64,000 bases of DNA, taken from the NCBI RefSeq assembly GCF_037392515.1, contig NC_090290.1:25875753-25939752 (forward strand), in the 5' to 3' direction. Below the pieces are notes generated by a model that had not been told where the DNA came from, made no database searches, and was given only the letters and a program-made list of their open reading frames with translations. Of the stretch, positions 25,001-37,049 are shown in pieces. The stretch is from Haliotis asinina. Its lineage: Eukaryota; Mollusca; Gastropoda; Lepetellida; Haliotidae. Position 1 is the first letter of the stretch; every line of letters begins with the position of its first letter. Made by a program: the position numbers and the translations under genes.

Positions 25001-25431
25001 GATCTTGTGTTACCATTACTGCAATCAGCATCCTGTACTGGAGTCAGTATCTTGTACATGGTCTAATGTTACCTTTACTGTAGTCAGCACCTTGTGTGGG
25101 ATCTTGTGTTACCAGTACTGCAGTCAATATCTTGTACATGGTCTAGTGTTACCATTACTGCAGTACACAGTCTGTATATGTTCTAAGTCCGAACAAGTCT
25201 GAACAAACCACAATATACAATCTTCGTTGAGTATTCAACAATGCAAAGGGTGCTCACAGCCATGATGGAACAAGTTAGAAGTGAAGTTGACCATGGCTCG
25301 CTACTAGTATCAGAGGAGAGACAAATGTTTCTCACCAGATTGACGAGCCTGAGTGTGGGTGAAGCAGCGAGGCTTACAGCCAAGGCACATCCAAGTACTA
25401 CAGTAAGTGTCGTCCACATATCCAGTCCCAT
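19067..25431 (-). CDS. Histidine acid phosphatase A (lysosomal/prostatic type), secreted, 11 exons
   Basis: Exons on the minus strand: 25431-25336, 23577-23479, 23390-23304, 23057-22905, 22761-22666, 22321-22232, 21961-21841, 20600-20515, 19944-19752, 19526-19431 and 19137-19067 (TAA). All have GT/AG borders and consistent phases, giving 395 residues, the usual family length. It starts with a signal peptide ([19 protein letters not shown]). The catalytic motif YRHGDRSP (34-41) and the second active-site pair in SAHDSTV (275-281) are present, as are [14 protein letters not shown] and WQPIPVH, which match lysosomal acid phosphatase. These enzymes hydrolyse phosphomonoesters through a phosphohistidine intermediate, in lysosomes or outside the cell. 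NDTS and NVSS are possible N-glycosylation sites. The CxxxC pair (GCTFQC) is kept, but the SYSSALFM segment lacks the cysteine usual there. No C-terminal membrane segment is seen, so a soluble product is likely. The last exon is the least certain: an alternative small exon at the acceptor near 19247 would end the protein after two residues. Confidence 0.92.
20833..21484. other. Segment present in copy A intron 7 but absent from copy B
   Basis: Sequences on both sides match copy B (junctions near 28248), where about 20 bp replaces about 650 bp. This is either an insertion in A or a deletion in B. It includes 'catcaaaagtttggactcac', a phrase reminiscent of transposon-derived repeats, but I found no convincing terminal repeats. 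Confidence 0.5.
22035..22231 (-). repeat. 52-bp minisatellite made from the exon 6 donor junction of copy A
   Basis: Units containing 'ctcacaatgaagtgtgtccg' start at 22083, 22135 and 22187, exactly 52 bp apart, with a degenerate unit further left. On the gene strand each reads as the last ~38 nt of exon 6 (ADTLHCE versus ADTLYCE) followed by the start of intron 6. The array directly abuts exon 6 (22232-22321). In most units the donor GT has become AT ('GAGATAGG'). Confidence 0.85.
23117..23303 (-). repeat. 34-bp minisatellite made from the exon 3 donor junction of copy A
   Basis: About five units built on 'gtgcaggtacttgtcatgtg' directly follow exon 3 (23304-23390). On the gene strand each holds the end of exon 3 (DKYLHxE) plus a donor-like 'GAGGTGGGT' or close variant. 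Copy B has the same array at 29964-30150, and copy C has a much longer one. Confidence 0.85.
23669..25186. repeat. 40-bp minisatellite in intron 1 of copy A, about 38 copies
   Basis: The unit carries 'ccattactgcagtcaacatc' and 'ctgtacaggatcttgtgtta' in a 40-bp period. Blocks of several variant units recur about 700-740 bp apart (compare 23702 with 24401, and 24291 with 25031), so the array also grew by larger duplications. Copy B has only about 15 copies at the same place. Long plus-strand open frames here are artefacts of a stop-poor repeat. Confidence 0.95.
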
Positions 25432-26485
25432 GTCATAGACTCCGTGGCTGCCTTCAGTTACTGAGACACCAATTCCCTGCTGGCCGGTGGATATAATCTC
25501 TTATCTTACACCTTGTCTGGCGCTATTGGTTAACTGTAGCACTCAGTATATTCCAACGCTTATCTGGTAAACACGTGTACAGAACGCAGCTCAGCCCACT
25601 CTCCTGTCCAGTTCACATGACTTTCTTAGTACAACTCACCATTTTGAGCGCAAACTGTGGAATAAGACCTCCAGGTATTGTGCCACTGTATAACTCCAGT
25701 GCATTCTATGTCAACTACAAGTCCCCACAGGCTACACTTCAAGTCTTGAAGTCACATACTGCTTCAGATCGTCTGCTTAGGTCGGCTGAACTATCCAGAC
25801 GACGTCACACTTCTTAGCCTTGACCGGTAGTGTAGACAACAGTGTCACAATATTCAAGGTTTTGCTAATTCCCATTCAGCAAAGCTTCCCACCTGTGAGC
25901 AACCTGGAGTGTACGATCCAGGCGAACCTGACCCCGGAACACTGGACCTCGAGTTTAACCCGAGTCGAGAGACTGGCAGACATATCAACCCCTTTATGGC
26001 GATCTCAGTGTACTTTAGCCCCACCAGTGTGGCAACGATGGGACTTGACTTATAATTAACTTAATGACTGTTTGTTACTTGATATAATTCATCACTTACA
26101 CATAGTATGGCCCAAGACATTACCTTTTGATGAACCTTGACAGATAATGTTCATCTGTTTTTTTTCCTCTGGAAGGCAGGAGGAAGAGTTGTTAGGTCAT
26201 CAGTCCGTGTTCGTTACTTTTCCTTCGTACGGAATGGTATAGTTCGCCATTCCTAGTTTTGATCTTGTCCATGTTATGGTTGCAGGAGAAAATGCATGGT
26301 GTTTGAGAAATGGGTGTTGTTTATTGGCGCTGGTGGTACTAGCAGATGGTGGTTAGCATACCATTATAACTGTTGGGTTTGTCATGATTTTATTGCTCAG
26401 GAGGCGGAACAAGTGATCACCTAAATGATTGGTATCTATGTTTAATGTGTATTTGAAGTACAGTTGGTGTAACTTAGAGAGATCT

Positions 26486-29400
26486 TTATTTGAAATATGG
26501 ATGGAGGACTTTGAGGATTGGACTTGCACGATGCCCACGCTTCCCGATAATAGTACCTACAAGATACAACATGTAAATTGAGTGGAACCCAGAACAGGTT
26601 ACATGCGAATTATTGCCATTAAGAATAACAGAGCACTGTTAGCTGGACTATTTTCAGGTACTACTTACCTATGAATGGATTAGAGCTCAAGTAGTTACGA
26701 AAGGACATAGACACCAGTGATCCTACAGTTCATGACAGATGGGAGATAGCATTGTAAGAACACCTGCAGATTTTTAACAGAGGTAACAGCACAGTTGGTG
26801 GCTGATGCACAGGACTTGGTAAGGAGGGGTTACAATGATCCCTGTTTACCTGTGTCGGAGGCAGCACACTCAGCATCCCAGTCTGTTGGAACCATGTCTT
26901 TGGTGAGAGACACAAAGTTGGTCAGCGGGCACTGGAACGTACAGCCTAGACAGGAACCGATGAATAGAGATTACGTGTGTTGTTTTTTATATGTGTTATT
27001 CGTGAAGTGCCGAGATTGGTTATTTGTGCTTGGATGAGAGGTTTTCATTGGTACAAGGGTGAGATCTGCCATTCGTGTTAGGGCAAGGGGTGTTATTGGT
27101 ACAAGGGTGAGATGTACTACTGGTATGGGAAGTAGATATGTTTGTCGTACAGAGACATGGTGAGTCGCACCTGGTAAGGTGAGTTGATGAGACTGTGTGT
27201 CATCGTTAGGGTCTGTGGAGGACACGTTCCTGTAGTGCAGCTCCACGTGGAAGGCGCCGGGCGTGGCTTCATGTAGCTCCATGAACAATGCTGAGCTGTA
27301 GGGTGGGATCATGTTATTGTAGAGCTTCAGCGCAGTCAGTACCGACACTACGGTGGAGTCATGCTAAGCAAAAGGAACATGTATCAACATAAATCTGCAA
27401 CGGACACGTGTGTGTAATGAAAAACACAAAGACGTCATTATTGTCAGACATTGCAACTGAATCGTCAAAGGCCATGACCAAATGTGCTGGGACATTTTGT
27501 AGCGGGAGCTAAACGACTGGTACCTTGTGTGCCAACGTATATTATTGACTAAATCTATGTATCGTTTTGTATTTATGTAATTATGTGTCTCTGATTAAGT
27601 GCGAGTTTTCTTTTCAAAAGAAGTATTACTTCACATTTCCATCTGGCTGTTCACTGAACTTAAGTAGAAGAACTATTTGTTAACCTGACGCTGACATATG
27701 ATGATCCAAAGTTACCTATTTAGAGTAAGAAGCACGAGGAACGAATGTATCTCATAACAACACTGAGGAAATATTCAGTCAGTCGGATGAAATGACTGAA
27801 GCGTGTACCATCGTTCTGTCGATCATGTGGTTTAATGGGCAACTAGTGAAAAGCGCATGAAATATCTTCAGAAGAATACTACACACTTTAGCAGAACATT
27901 CCAGAAGAAGTGTGGCTACCTATGTCTACTCACAGCAGAGAACATATTCATCTTGGTGGTGATGGCTTTTGACGCGACTTTCTGTTGAGCCAGTTCTATC
28001 CACTTCTTCAGTAGAGGACCTAAAAGACAAAACTCTTGCAATGTCTAGGACTAGATGGGTGACTGCACGTATCTCGAGAAATGGTATGAGATTGCAGAAA
28101 GAATCTCATACTAAAGACACAGAGCCATTCAGCATTCCCAAACACACTACCAGAAGGGATAGTCTTGAACGACAGGATGAACAGTTCCCGTGATGCCACA
28201 GTGCACTGTGCACCTCGACAAGTCTAGCGTAAGTGACATAGGTGATGACTATATGGACAATTATGTGAAAATTATGTGCATGTGAAGAGCTGCGTTTTGG
28301 TGTGAAGTTCTGATAAGAATTCACAAATTTTCACTGAGTTTCATCATTTTTGAACTCATGACAATAATATTTGCAACGTTACGAATTTGTGTTTCAGTAC
28401 ACCAGTTCATGTGTAAACAGTACATTTAATCAGTATGGAATACTTTGCAAAATCTAGTTTAAAACAGTTGCCTGAAGTAAGTGGTTAGATTTACACAGAA
28501 CCTTTCGAGGTTTAGTATATGTCAAGCGGGGGGTGGTTGCATAAGAGATATTCTGCCATCCCCCAGTTGTTTAATTTGCTGCAGATTAACTCAGGCCCGT
28601 GCTTTGCTGACTCTTGTGCCAAGAAAGTCCTATCGCTGAGGAGACGTGCTGACCGAATCAAAACTAGGCATCACCTCCTTTCAAACGACCCACGTTGTCA
28701 TGGAACAGAAGATCGAAGGCGATTTGTTCGAGGTCTCTGAGTTTAGCATAGGAAGTATCGTTAACCCATGCTGGCCAAGCAATATTGTGCACTTTCTGAA
28801 AATTCGATATTATTATCATTATAACAAAAGGTATAGCAAACGGATACATCAACGATAATACAAAATTTACAAAAAGATATAAAATATCACATAAACATTG
28901 CACTCAATCCGAATAATTTTTTTTTCAGATGAAGCGTGTCGGATAGTTGTAGAACGCCATGAAGTGTGATCTATCTCACAATGAAGTGTGTCCGCTATTT
29001 GCAGAACATCATGCACTGAGACCTATCGCACAATGAAGTGTGTCCGCTGTTTGCAGACATCTGTATCCTACCTCGCAATACAGTGTGTCTGCTACAGGCA
29101 ACACGTCGCGCACGTTGAATGATTTGAAACCTGATTCTCTGCTCAGGAACTGCAAGAAATCCTGAAACAAGAAATAAATATATCCACATAATCGAAAGGT
29201 ATTCTCTATTATTAGAGCCCGAGAAAACAATATTCGTCTCAACGCTGATAGGCATACATCTATTTATTCTTCTCTTAGGACGCGAGAGAAGAAAATGTGT
29301 CTCAGTGTTGTTTGTCAGACATGTATTCTCCCCAAAGAACTCGGTAGAAGATAATTTACCTCAGTGGTGATCGTCAGACATATATCTATTCCCCTTCAAG

Positions 29401-31376
29401 GAAAGCTGATAGTCATATATCTTTTCTCTTGTTTGGGACAAAGAGACGATAAGTCGTTCCAATGTAATGTGATGGAAAGATGGAACCTTTTGGGCTCTGA
29501 GAAAACGTGTACCTGGTTTTCAGCCAATAGCTGCTTAATGCGGTTGGATGCCAAGTTTGCAGCCTCGATTTGGTCGTATTTCTTGCAGGGTTTCTGCATG
29601 GCCAGCATCTGCAATGCAAACATAAATTCTAGTGTTATGAAGTACTTTATTCACTTCCCATGGTCCACAGACTTCTGGTTAGAAGTGTGTTTCATACAGC
29701 CATTTTATTTAGTGTATGGGTTTACATGGTACAGGTGACAGTGTTATTTACGTTATCCTCCACTTCAGGTCTGGTGTGGACGGGGATTGGCTGCCAGGGT
29801 ATATTGCTGTTCCACACTTGGTATCCACTTGGAGGGTACAGACCAGCCAGGTTGGAGTAGGCAGACATCAGGCACCTGTCCACGTCTGAACTCTCCACGC
29901 GGATCTGAAATACATCCAAGTGATTCGATTCATCTCAGGAGAAGGATTTATTGAAGAAAAAGTACCTCTTGCCATACGTCCACCTCTCTGTGCAGGTACT
30001 TGTCATGTGTCACCCACCTCTGTGTGCAGGTACTTGTCATGTGTCCATCTCTGTATGCAGGTACTTGTCATGTGTCCTCCATCCCTGTGTGCAGGTAAAC
30101 GTCATGTATCACCCACCTCTGTGAGCAGGTACATGTATTGTGGCACCTACCTCTCTGTGCAGATACTTGTCGCTGAGAAATCCCGAGTAGCGTCGACGGA
30201 TAAATCTCCCAAGAGAGTAGTGCTGTTGCATTCCTTCCTGAAAGCCAGTTTACATATTAATGTAGTTTCAAGAATAAAATGTATGGCCATTATACAAGAC
30301 AAGGTATGCTTGAGATGGGACGTACCGTGGTGAGCCATCCTAGTCCCTGAGGCCAGTACTTGTCGATGGAGTTGGGGTTGTTGGGGTATGTCCGATAGGG
30401 GCTGCGGTCCCCATGTCGATATACCTAGGTTAAAAGAGAATTGAATACACGAATTGTACAATGTATTATGTTCTTCATCTTTAAGTTCATTCAACACCCA
30501 GATACACGTGAAGTGATACCATTACTGCAGTCAACATCTTGTACATGGTGTAGCGTTACCATTGCTGCACTCAACATCCTGTACATGGTCTAGGGATACC
30601 ATTACTGCAGTGCACATCCTGTATATGGTCTAGTGTTACCATTACAGCAGCCAACATCCTGTACAGGATCTTGTGTTACCATTACTGTAGTCAATATCTT
30701 GTACATGGTCTAGTGTTACCATTACTGCAGTCAACATCTTGTGCGGGATCTTGTGTTATCATTACTGCAGTCAATATCTTCTACATGGTCTTAGTGTTAC
30801 CATTACTGTAGTCAATATCTTGTACATGGTCTAGTGTTACCATTACTGCAGTCAACATCTTGTGCGGGATCTTGTGTTATCATTACTGCAGTCAATATCT
30901 TGTACATGGTCTTAGTGTTACCATTACTGTAGTCAATATCTTGTACATGGCCTAGTGTTACCAATACTGCAGTACACAGTCTGTATATGTTCTAGTGTTA
31001 CCATTGCTGCAGTGAACAAAAATTGTACAGGATCTGGTATTACCATTACAGCAGTCAACATCTTGTACAGGATCTAGTGTTATCATTGCTGCTCTCAACA
31101 TCCTGTAATTGGTCTTGTGATATTATCCGAAGTCCGAACAAGTCTGAACAAACCACAATATACAATCTTCGTTGAGTATTCAACAATGCAAAGGGTGCTC
31201 ACAGCCATGATGGAACAAGTTAGAAGTGAAGTTGACCATGGCTCGCTACTAGTATCAGAGGAGAGACAAATGTTTCTCACCAGATTGACGAGCCTGAGTG
31301 TGGGTGAAGCAGCGAGGCTTACAGCCAAGGCACATCCAAGTACTACAGTAAGTGTCGTCCACATATCCAGTCCCAT
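26486..31376 (-). CDS. Histidine acid phosphatase B, near-identical duplicate of A, 11 exons
   Basis: Exons on the minus strand: 31376-31281, 30424-30326, 30237-30151, 29904-29752, 29608-29513, 29161-29072, 28795-28675, 28019-27934, 27363-27171, 26945-26850 and 26556-26486 (TAA). Exon lengths equal those of A, so 395 residues are predicted. The signal peptide, RHGDRSP and SAHDSTV are unchanged. I noticed only a handful of amino-acid differences: IAFDLL for IGFDLL in exon 7, and in exon 9 MIPPYSS for MIPSYSS, ELHYRN for ELYYRN, and DTQSHQ for DTQPHQ. No disabling change was seen, so both copies appear expressible and may add dosage. The same reservation about the last exon applies as for copy A. 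Confidence 0.92.
28930..29071 (-). repeat. 52-bp exon 6 junction minisatellite, copy B (shorter)
   Basis: About 2.5 units of the same exon 6-derived repeat as in copy A, again abutting exon 6 (29072-29161). The unit number differs from A, so the array has changed since the duplication. Confidence 0.8.
29964..30150 (-). repeat. 34-bp exon 3 junction minisatellite, copy B
   Basis: Same structure and apparently the same unit number as in copy A, directly after exon 3 (30151-30237). It predates the A/B duplication. Confidence 0.82.
30518..31125. repeat. 40-bp minisatellite in intron 1 of copy B, about 15 copies
   Basis: Same family as 23669-25186 but only about 0.6 kb long. Some unit orders are locally duplicated, for example the pair at about 30691-30790 and 30810-30910. 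This is the largest single length difference between copies A and B. Confidence 0.93.
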
Positions 31377-31815
31377 GTCATAGACTCCGTGGCTGCCTTC
31401 AGTTACTGAGACACCAATTCCCTGCTGGCCGGTGGATATAATCTCTTATCTTACACCTTGTCTGGCGCTATTGGTTAACTGTAGCACTCAGTATATTCCA
31501 ACGCTTATCTGGTAAACACGTGTGAAGACGACACGGTGCTCCTGTACAGCACGCAGCTCAGCCCACTCTCCTGTCCAGTTCACATGACTTTCTTAGTACA
31601 ACTCACCATTTTGAGCGCAAACTGTGGAATAAGACCTCCAGGTATTGTGCCACTGTATAACTCCAGTGCATTCTATGCCAACTACACACATCCCACAGGC
31701 TACACTTCAAGTCTTGAAGTCACATACTGCTTCAGATCGTCTGCTTAGGTCGGCCGAACTATCCAGACGACGCCACACTTCTTAACCTTGACCGGTAGTG
31801 TAGACAACAGTGTCA

Positions 31816-33813
31816 CTTTGAGTCGTTTTAGTACTTAGTCAGATCTACTGAGTATCTTGACATCGATATTGCTTATCTAAGCAGAGATAACCGTATCTTA
31901 GAAGCTAAGTGACTAAGTATGAAAAGGGACCTGATATGCTTTGCGGATGAAAATAGGCAAAGTTGACACTGTGATCAAATATCTTCCACGAAAAGGGAGT
32001 TGAAGAGTGGGACTAAAGGAATCAACTTCAACTGCCACATAAAGGACAATCAATGATATGATTGTGGGTGATCGCCTAGTCACCAGTCACCACAGGGAGA
32101 CGAAAGATGTAATAACGTCCCCAGAAATGAACTAACTGTTCATAACAAAGGCCTCAGCACGCTGGGGACAAAAACTTCTGTCTCGAAATAAGAATTGCCC
32201 CAGGTTTGTCATCTGCCGTAAGAAGTTACGTCTTGTATACTTAGAGGATTGCGAATAGTTAAAATGAACGAGCCTTTGGTTCATTACACTCTGCAAGAAA
32301 CCGAACAGCAGTCAAAAGTGTGGAACATCTATCCTCATCCGGAGAGCTGTGCCGGAGAGCAGTAATACTTCACACTGATTCGAGAGACGACTTGTTGCAA
32401 GCTAGAGGTATATCACCGAGTATCTCTTTACAGTTGGAAAGCGTTTCTCTTCATATGTTCAGACCTACGCACAAAATTTCATTGTATCGTGATTTTTATT
32501 TTCTTCTTTGATTCATGGTGACGTTGACTAATACTCCCTGTGGGCTGTATCCAGTACACAGTATAATGAGTGTGGTACTATGTGAGAGTACGGTGACACG
32601 CTAGGGTAATCTCGACTTCATAGTGGCTGAGGGGGCTGCTCCACATAGTCGTCCCGAAAGAGAATTAAGCTTCATCATCTCTATTGAGACCGACACTGTC
32701 AATAACCCCAGAAGTTTTGGTGTAGCAGGTGCAGCTACCGACTCGTCAGGCTAAGTTCCACAATAGTTATCTGGCGAGAGTTCCCAGACATAGAAAGCAG
32801 ACGGGAACATTACTCTTTGCCAGAAATTCGATGAAAATTCTTAACTCAATCCTTCAACTCTTAGACAACCTCCCTGACGAAATTCAGTCACTTGCATTCT
32901 CGGTGCGTATCAGAGCGCCAGAATAAACCGCACTAGTTTAGATCGTCATTGTCAAACCTCCAAGTTTGGACACAGACCTAATGTTATAATCTGTTCTGAC
33001 ATTGTTATAAGATAGTTGGACAGTATCATGCGACATGTTGAGTTAATGTGCAGTAGAACTGGCGTCAGTAGTTACCTCGTATACGCAGGGGTGCGATATT
33101 CAGACCAGGAGAAACATGTCGAGCGCACACAAAGTCCCATTGGACAAATCACTTGTGTCAATACTGTATTCGACACAGACTATTCTTGACCAAAGGCAAT
33201 ATTTCATCGAAACGTTGGGAAATGTATGCAACATACATTGCATATGTGTGTGCGTGCGTGCGTGCATGCGTGCGTGCGTGCGTGTGTGATGTGCTCAAGG
33301 ACCATTGTCATTAGGTATAGGCAACATCTCCAGGCATGAATTGAAAAGTCATATTAATGCCTGATCAAAAGTATTTACAACGTACTTCTGTTAAATGTAA
33401 GGGGTGCTGTAAGGGACTGGGATTGTCTACTTCAGTATAGTACACAGGATACCAACCTCTAGCTGCTCTGTGAATTCTGTACACGTTGAGGTTTGCCGTG
33501 TGCTTTTACAAAAGGGCGTCACACTAAACAGTAAAATTTGAATGTTACTTTGAGCTCATGGGCTTAATAACTGCAAAACATCACGTTTTAAGACAATGGG
33601 CATAACTTCGAGTGGGCGTAAATACGGAAAGTCCTGGCACTTGCACGAGCATATTGTCAGCTAGACACATGTATGTATGATTTGGTTAAGTAGTTGAGTG
33701 TAAGGTATATAGTATGCAGAAAGTACAAAAGGGGGTATTTTCACAGTGTTTTGTTGAGTGTCTTCATCTGCCAAGGGGTAGTGTTCTGACCTTTAGAGGG
33801 TGGCTTATTTGAT
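31816..33813. other. Spacer between the A/B duplication and the solo LTR
   Basis: No gene or exon is recognised. Short open frames (for example 32320-32511 and 32729-32926) have no recognisable likeness. The only clear feature is a GTGC/GTGT simple repeat at about 33245-33289. Confidence 0.5.
33245..33289. repeat. GTGC/GTGT microsatellite
   Basis: Alternating gtgc and gtgt steps over about 45 bp, with one 'gcatgc' interruption. Confidence 0.9.
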
Positions 33814-33818
33814 CCCAG

Positions 33819-34799
33819 TGTTACGGCTGCGTGAATTCCACCTCCCGCCCTTAATCACGTGACAGCCTAGTGGCTATCTTCAGTATAGTAAGGGCCGTGT
33901 TTGGTGTATGTAAAATTGCTGTCGCTACGGTTAAAATTATATTTCAATATTATGTTATATTGCATCATTCTAATCCTTATTATGTGTACTTTTTATTGAT
34001 GTGCGGTTGGTACACTTAGCTATTACTATTATGAAAATGTTGGAATTTAAAGTGTACCAACCCAGTATTGTAAGGCAGTTTGAAGTCAGTTAACTGCACT
34101 TTACGCTTGATATGTTTTCTTATGTCTATGTTTATGTTCATCATCGTAAAGAGGATGTTGTCAGCTTTATGCACATATATACTTGATATATACTTTGTTA
34201 TCCTATGGCACCCTATTCGGTAATTATCTTAATTTCAAAAGCACCCTCCTCGCTCAATACAAAATGACCGAAGTCTCGCTAAGGCAGTTCCCCTCCGAGG
34301 TCCGCCAGCGGGCTATAAATAGGGTTAGCCAGAGGTCAGTAAGTCGGAGTTGGGGTTAGGATTTAGGATAATCCGGTGTTGTTGAGCTTAAGATAGCTTT
34401 TTGTGAGTACTGTTTGGTTGAAAACTCGCGCCCAAATCTGCTCAGCATTTATATTTTTGTTACTCTGGTATTCCTTTATACTCTAAGGTATATCCTATAG
34501 TCCAGTCCTTCCTTGAGTTACTGCCGGCCTTCATACTTTAGCCTATTAGGAAATAGGGTGCCATCTATGCTTGTTATCCATTGTAAGTAAAACTGTTTAT
34601 CTATCATAAGTATAATACAATTCTAAAACGTTTCTTGTTGTAGTTCTTATTTTATCCTTCACTATTTCGGTTAACTGGAGGCTGGTTTGCCGGTAAAACG
34701 GGTTGGTTTGCCTAAATGTATTATTATCCCCTAGACTTTAATTTGGTTCGAGCCGAGTCACAGTAGAGTGACTCTGTCAGTGTAGTTGTCACCGTAACA
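33819..34799. mobile_element. Solo LTR of a retrotransposon, 981 bp, with 5-bp target duplication
   Basis: The block begins TGTTACGG and ends CCGTAACA, so the ends are inverted TG...CA repeats of 8 bp. It is flanked on both sides by 'cccag' (33814-33818 and 34800-34804). An internal 'ctataaataggg' at about 34313-34324 is a plausible TATA box. No coding region or second LTR is nearby, so this is a solo LTR left by recombination between two LTRs. A 5-bp duplication fits Ty3/gypsy-like or BEL elements. The intact duplication and ends suggest moderate to young age. Confidence 0.85.
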
Positions 34800-34804
34800 C
34801 CCAG

Positions 34805-36426
34805 GAATTCCTCTCTATTGTAGTTCGATGCCAGGCGCTTGACAAGCCATTTTTTTCGTGTAAACCCGATAGTTGCAAAGCTATATTTAGATAATATTGA
34901 GGGCTAGTCCAACCTTTTTAGGACCAGTTAATTTTTTTTTCGTGGTAGGTAGGCTCCTGCAAGCCACACTACATTTGGCCTGGACTAAGACCATTCCCTT
35001 CCATTAGGCCCCCAAAACCCACTCAAGGAAGATCACTCTTTACGGCAAAGTCAATATCTGCTCCGTGCCGTCCTGAACATACATGCGTTGACGGCATCCC
35101 CCGGACAAAGCCGAAACACCGGAGAGTCTCCGGAGGGATCCCTCAGAACTTATCCTGCAAGGCAGACTCACGTTGGTGTAAATTCGGTTATGCGGAGGTT
35201 ATTTGTCAAACGGTGACATAGCTGGAGATCATCTGGTGCTCTAGATCGAACACACCGTGCCTGTCTGTGGTATATCACAATTATAGATGTACCAAGGTGT
35301 CTGGGATGTGCATCACGTGACTGACCAGCTACAGTCGTGCTTAACGAGTGCTTGTTTTTCTGCCATGTACACTTTATGAGGCATTTCCTACATTGTACCA
35401 GTGTATGATGCATATTATTGTGATAAATGTTGACACGTGAATGCAGATGTTGGAAGAGCGTTTACCAGCAGTGTTCAGCTATGGCACATCGTACATCAAA
35501 CTGGTCATGTCATTTGTAAATTTGAAGCGACAGGTGTTCTCTGAATGATTGTTCCATTTGTGGGAGGCATTCGTGTAGCAAATATATATTATTCCAAATG
35601 TAAACAATTCCTTTTGAAACTTACACACACACAAATACAGACAGAAAACGGTATATGATTTCGTAGAATATAGAACTACCATCAAATCATTTCATAACTG
35701 TGATATTATGTTATAAGTATTCAAATACTTTTACCTGTAACTACATTGTATATGGTTCGAATATCGAAGCGCCATAAATTTGGGTACCAGCAATATATTC
35801 AATATTAGGAAGATTTTCTGGTTCTTTAAACCAAGCGGGTTTGTCGATATCATTACTCTGGTCTCAAGGTTTGAAATATTACTGATATTCCCTAAACACA
35901 AAGGAGTTTTATATAACAAAATGGGTGTTTTGTTGTTTTTATATGCTGATAGTAAGATTTCGATATTTTGCATACCTATTTGTATTTACGTTTCACTATT
36001 TACTTTTTTCCATTTTAACTTTGGTAAAGCATTTGTAAATACGTAAGCCCTAAGGTTTTTTGCCAAGATCTGTATATCCAAACTGAAATGATGATAATGA
36101 TGAAATACATGAAATGACAGTTATAAATTACTTTATAAATTACTGCCTGTGCCCCTAAATCACTGTGTGCAATATGACAAATATTTAATTTCACTAACGA
36201 GAAACCGTCTGTTTCTTTAACTTTTATTTTCGATATGAAAGTTATGTAGCAGTAGTTTCTTCAGTCTACTCCACATGTCCTACATCTCAATATGACAAGT
36301 GGACATATCAGACCCTGAGAAACAATCGCCATATAATGCCAAGACAAAACTAAATCTCCATTGTCTGTGGGTGTCATGAGAGTAGTGGTACAAGGCGTCC
36401 GGGCGGTTGGCGTCCTTCTCTCCACG
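34805..36426. other. Spacer without recognised genes
   Basis: No exon or named repeat is recognised. The part around 34850-35160 has a composition suggestive of an old dispersed repeat, but I cannot identify it. Confidence 0.4.
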
Positions 36427-36470
36427 TCATCCGATGACGCCACCTGGAACATGAAGCCTCCGTTCAACAG
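36427..36470 (-). other. Possible terminal exon of acid phosphatase C
   Basis: A good acceptor (aatattgcag) precedes a segment which, read in the phase left by exon 10 of copy C, gives AVERRLHVPGGVIG and a stop. This would parallel the short divergent last exon of A and B. It is weak evidence: the segment is short, 2 kb from exon 10, and a longer frame (LLNGGFMFQVASSDDVERR) is also open in the same place. Confidence 0.25.
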
Positions 36471-37049
36471 CTGCAATATTTTCTGTTTATTCTATGAGAT
36501 ATTTCATGTCAAGAATATCAGATGCCCCTTTTGTGTTTTGCCTAGTCGCTGAAAATATTTATTTTTGATAGAAACATATAACTCCATTGAAAATGAAAGG
36601 GCGATTTAGAGACTTGAGATTTAGAACCTGGGGAAAATCTAGACTCAATTCATCATAACTTTTGTCTTTTAGAAAGGGTAGGGCGTGAGGAAAAAGAGTT
36701 TGACTGACAGTGAGAGAGACAACCTTTCGTATCTGAAGTGTGTCGAGGCTTTTTATATAACTTTTAAATAATAGCCTTTATTCTATGGTGGAGTGTATAA
36801 AACACGAGCATAAAACAATGACACACGTTCTCATTGTCTGTAGTTCTCATTGTATATCGTGGTAAGCCCAGCACCAGAAGAAGAAAGAAATTGTAGCCTG
36901 ACCATGTGTCTGTCCATGCGATATGTAATACGAGTAATCAGTTCCAAGGTCGAGATTGATAGTGAATAGATGTTCGAAACTTTGATTGTCCCTGCAACGT
37001 CAGCAATATTTGGATTAAGAAGTTTCACACGAAGTCTGGTGGATTTATT

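Larger units (their letters stand above)
18466..25842 (-). repeat. Segmental duplication unit 1 (contains acid phosphatase A)
   Basis: Unit 1 and the next block (25843-31815) are collinear and almost identical through exons and most introns. The junction is visible: 'acaacagtgtcac' runs into 'aatattcaa' at about 25843, whereas the same left sequence at 31815 continues into unrelated DNA. The units differ mainly by array lengths, by a 0.65-kb segment present only here (about 20833-21484), and by scattered substitutions that are denser near the left end. Confidence 0.9.
25843..31815 (-). repeat. Segmental duplication unit 2 (contains acid phosphatase B)
   Basis: Tandem partner of 18466-25842 in the same orientation. 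It is shorter (about 6.0 versus 7.4 kb), mostly through the smaller intron 1 array and the absence of the 0.65-kb segment. It has its own small extra segment in intron 6, near 28810-28870. Confidence 0.9.

Noticed and set aside
23669-25186. Possibility that the 40-bp intron 1 unit shares ancestry with the exon 8 junction unit of copy C
   Set aside because: Both contain GTTGACTG and GTAATGGT, but spacing and the rest of the units differ, and the intron 1 array starts about 90 bp from exon 2. The likeness is too short to trust.
23786-25202. Plus-strand frames reading [19 protein letters not shown]-type repeats
   Set aside because: By-product of the 40-bp intron 1 minisatellite.
36261-36476. 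A 72-codon minus-strand gene (LLNGGFMFQVASSDDVE...)
   Set aside because: No recognised likeness. It overlaps a plausible short terminal exon in another frame, and neither reading is well supported.
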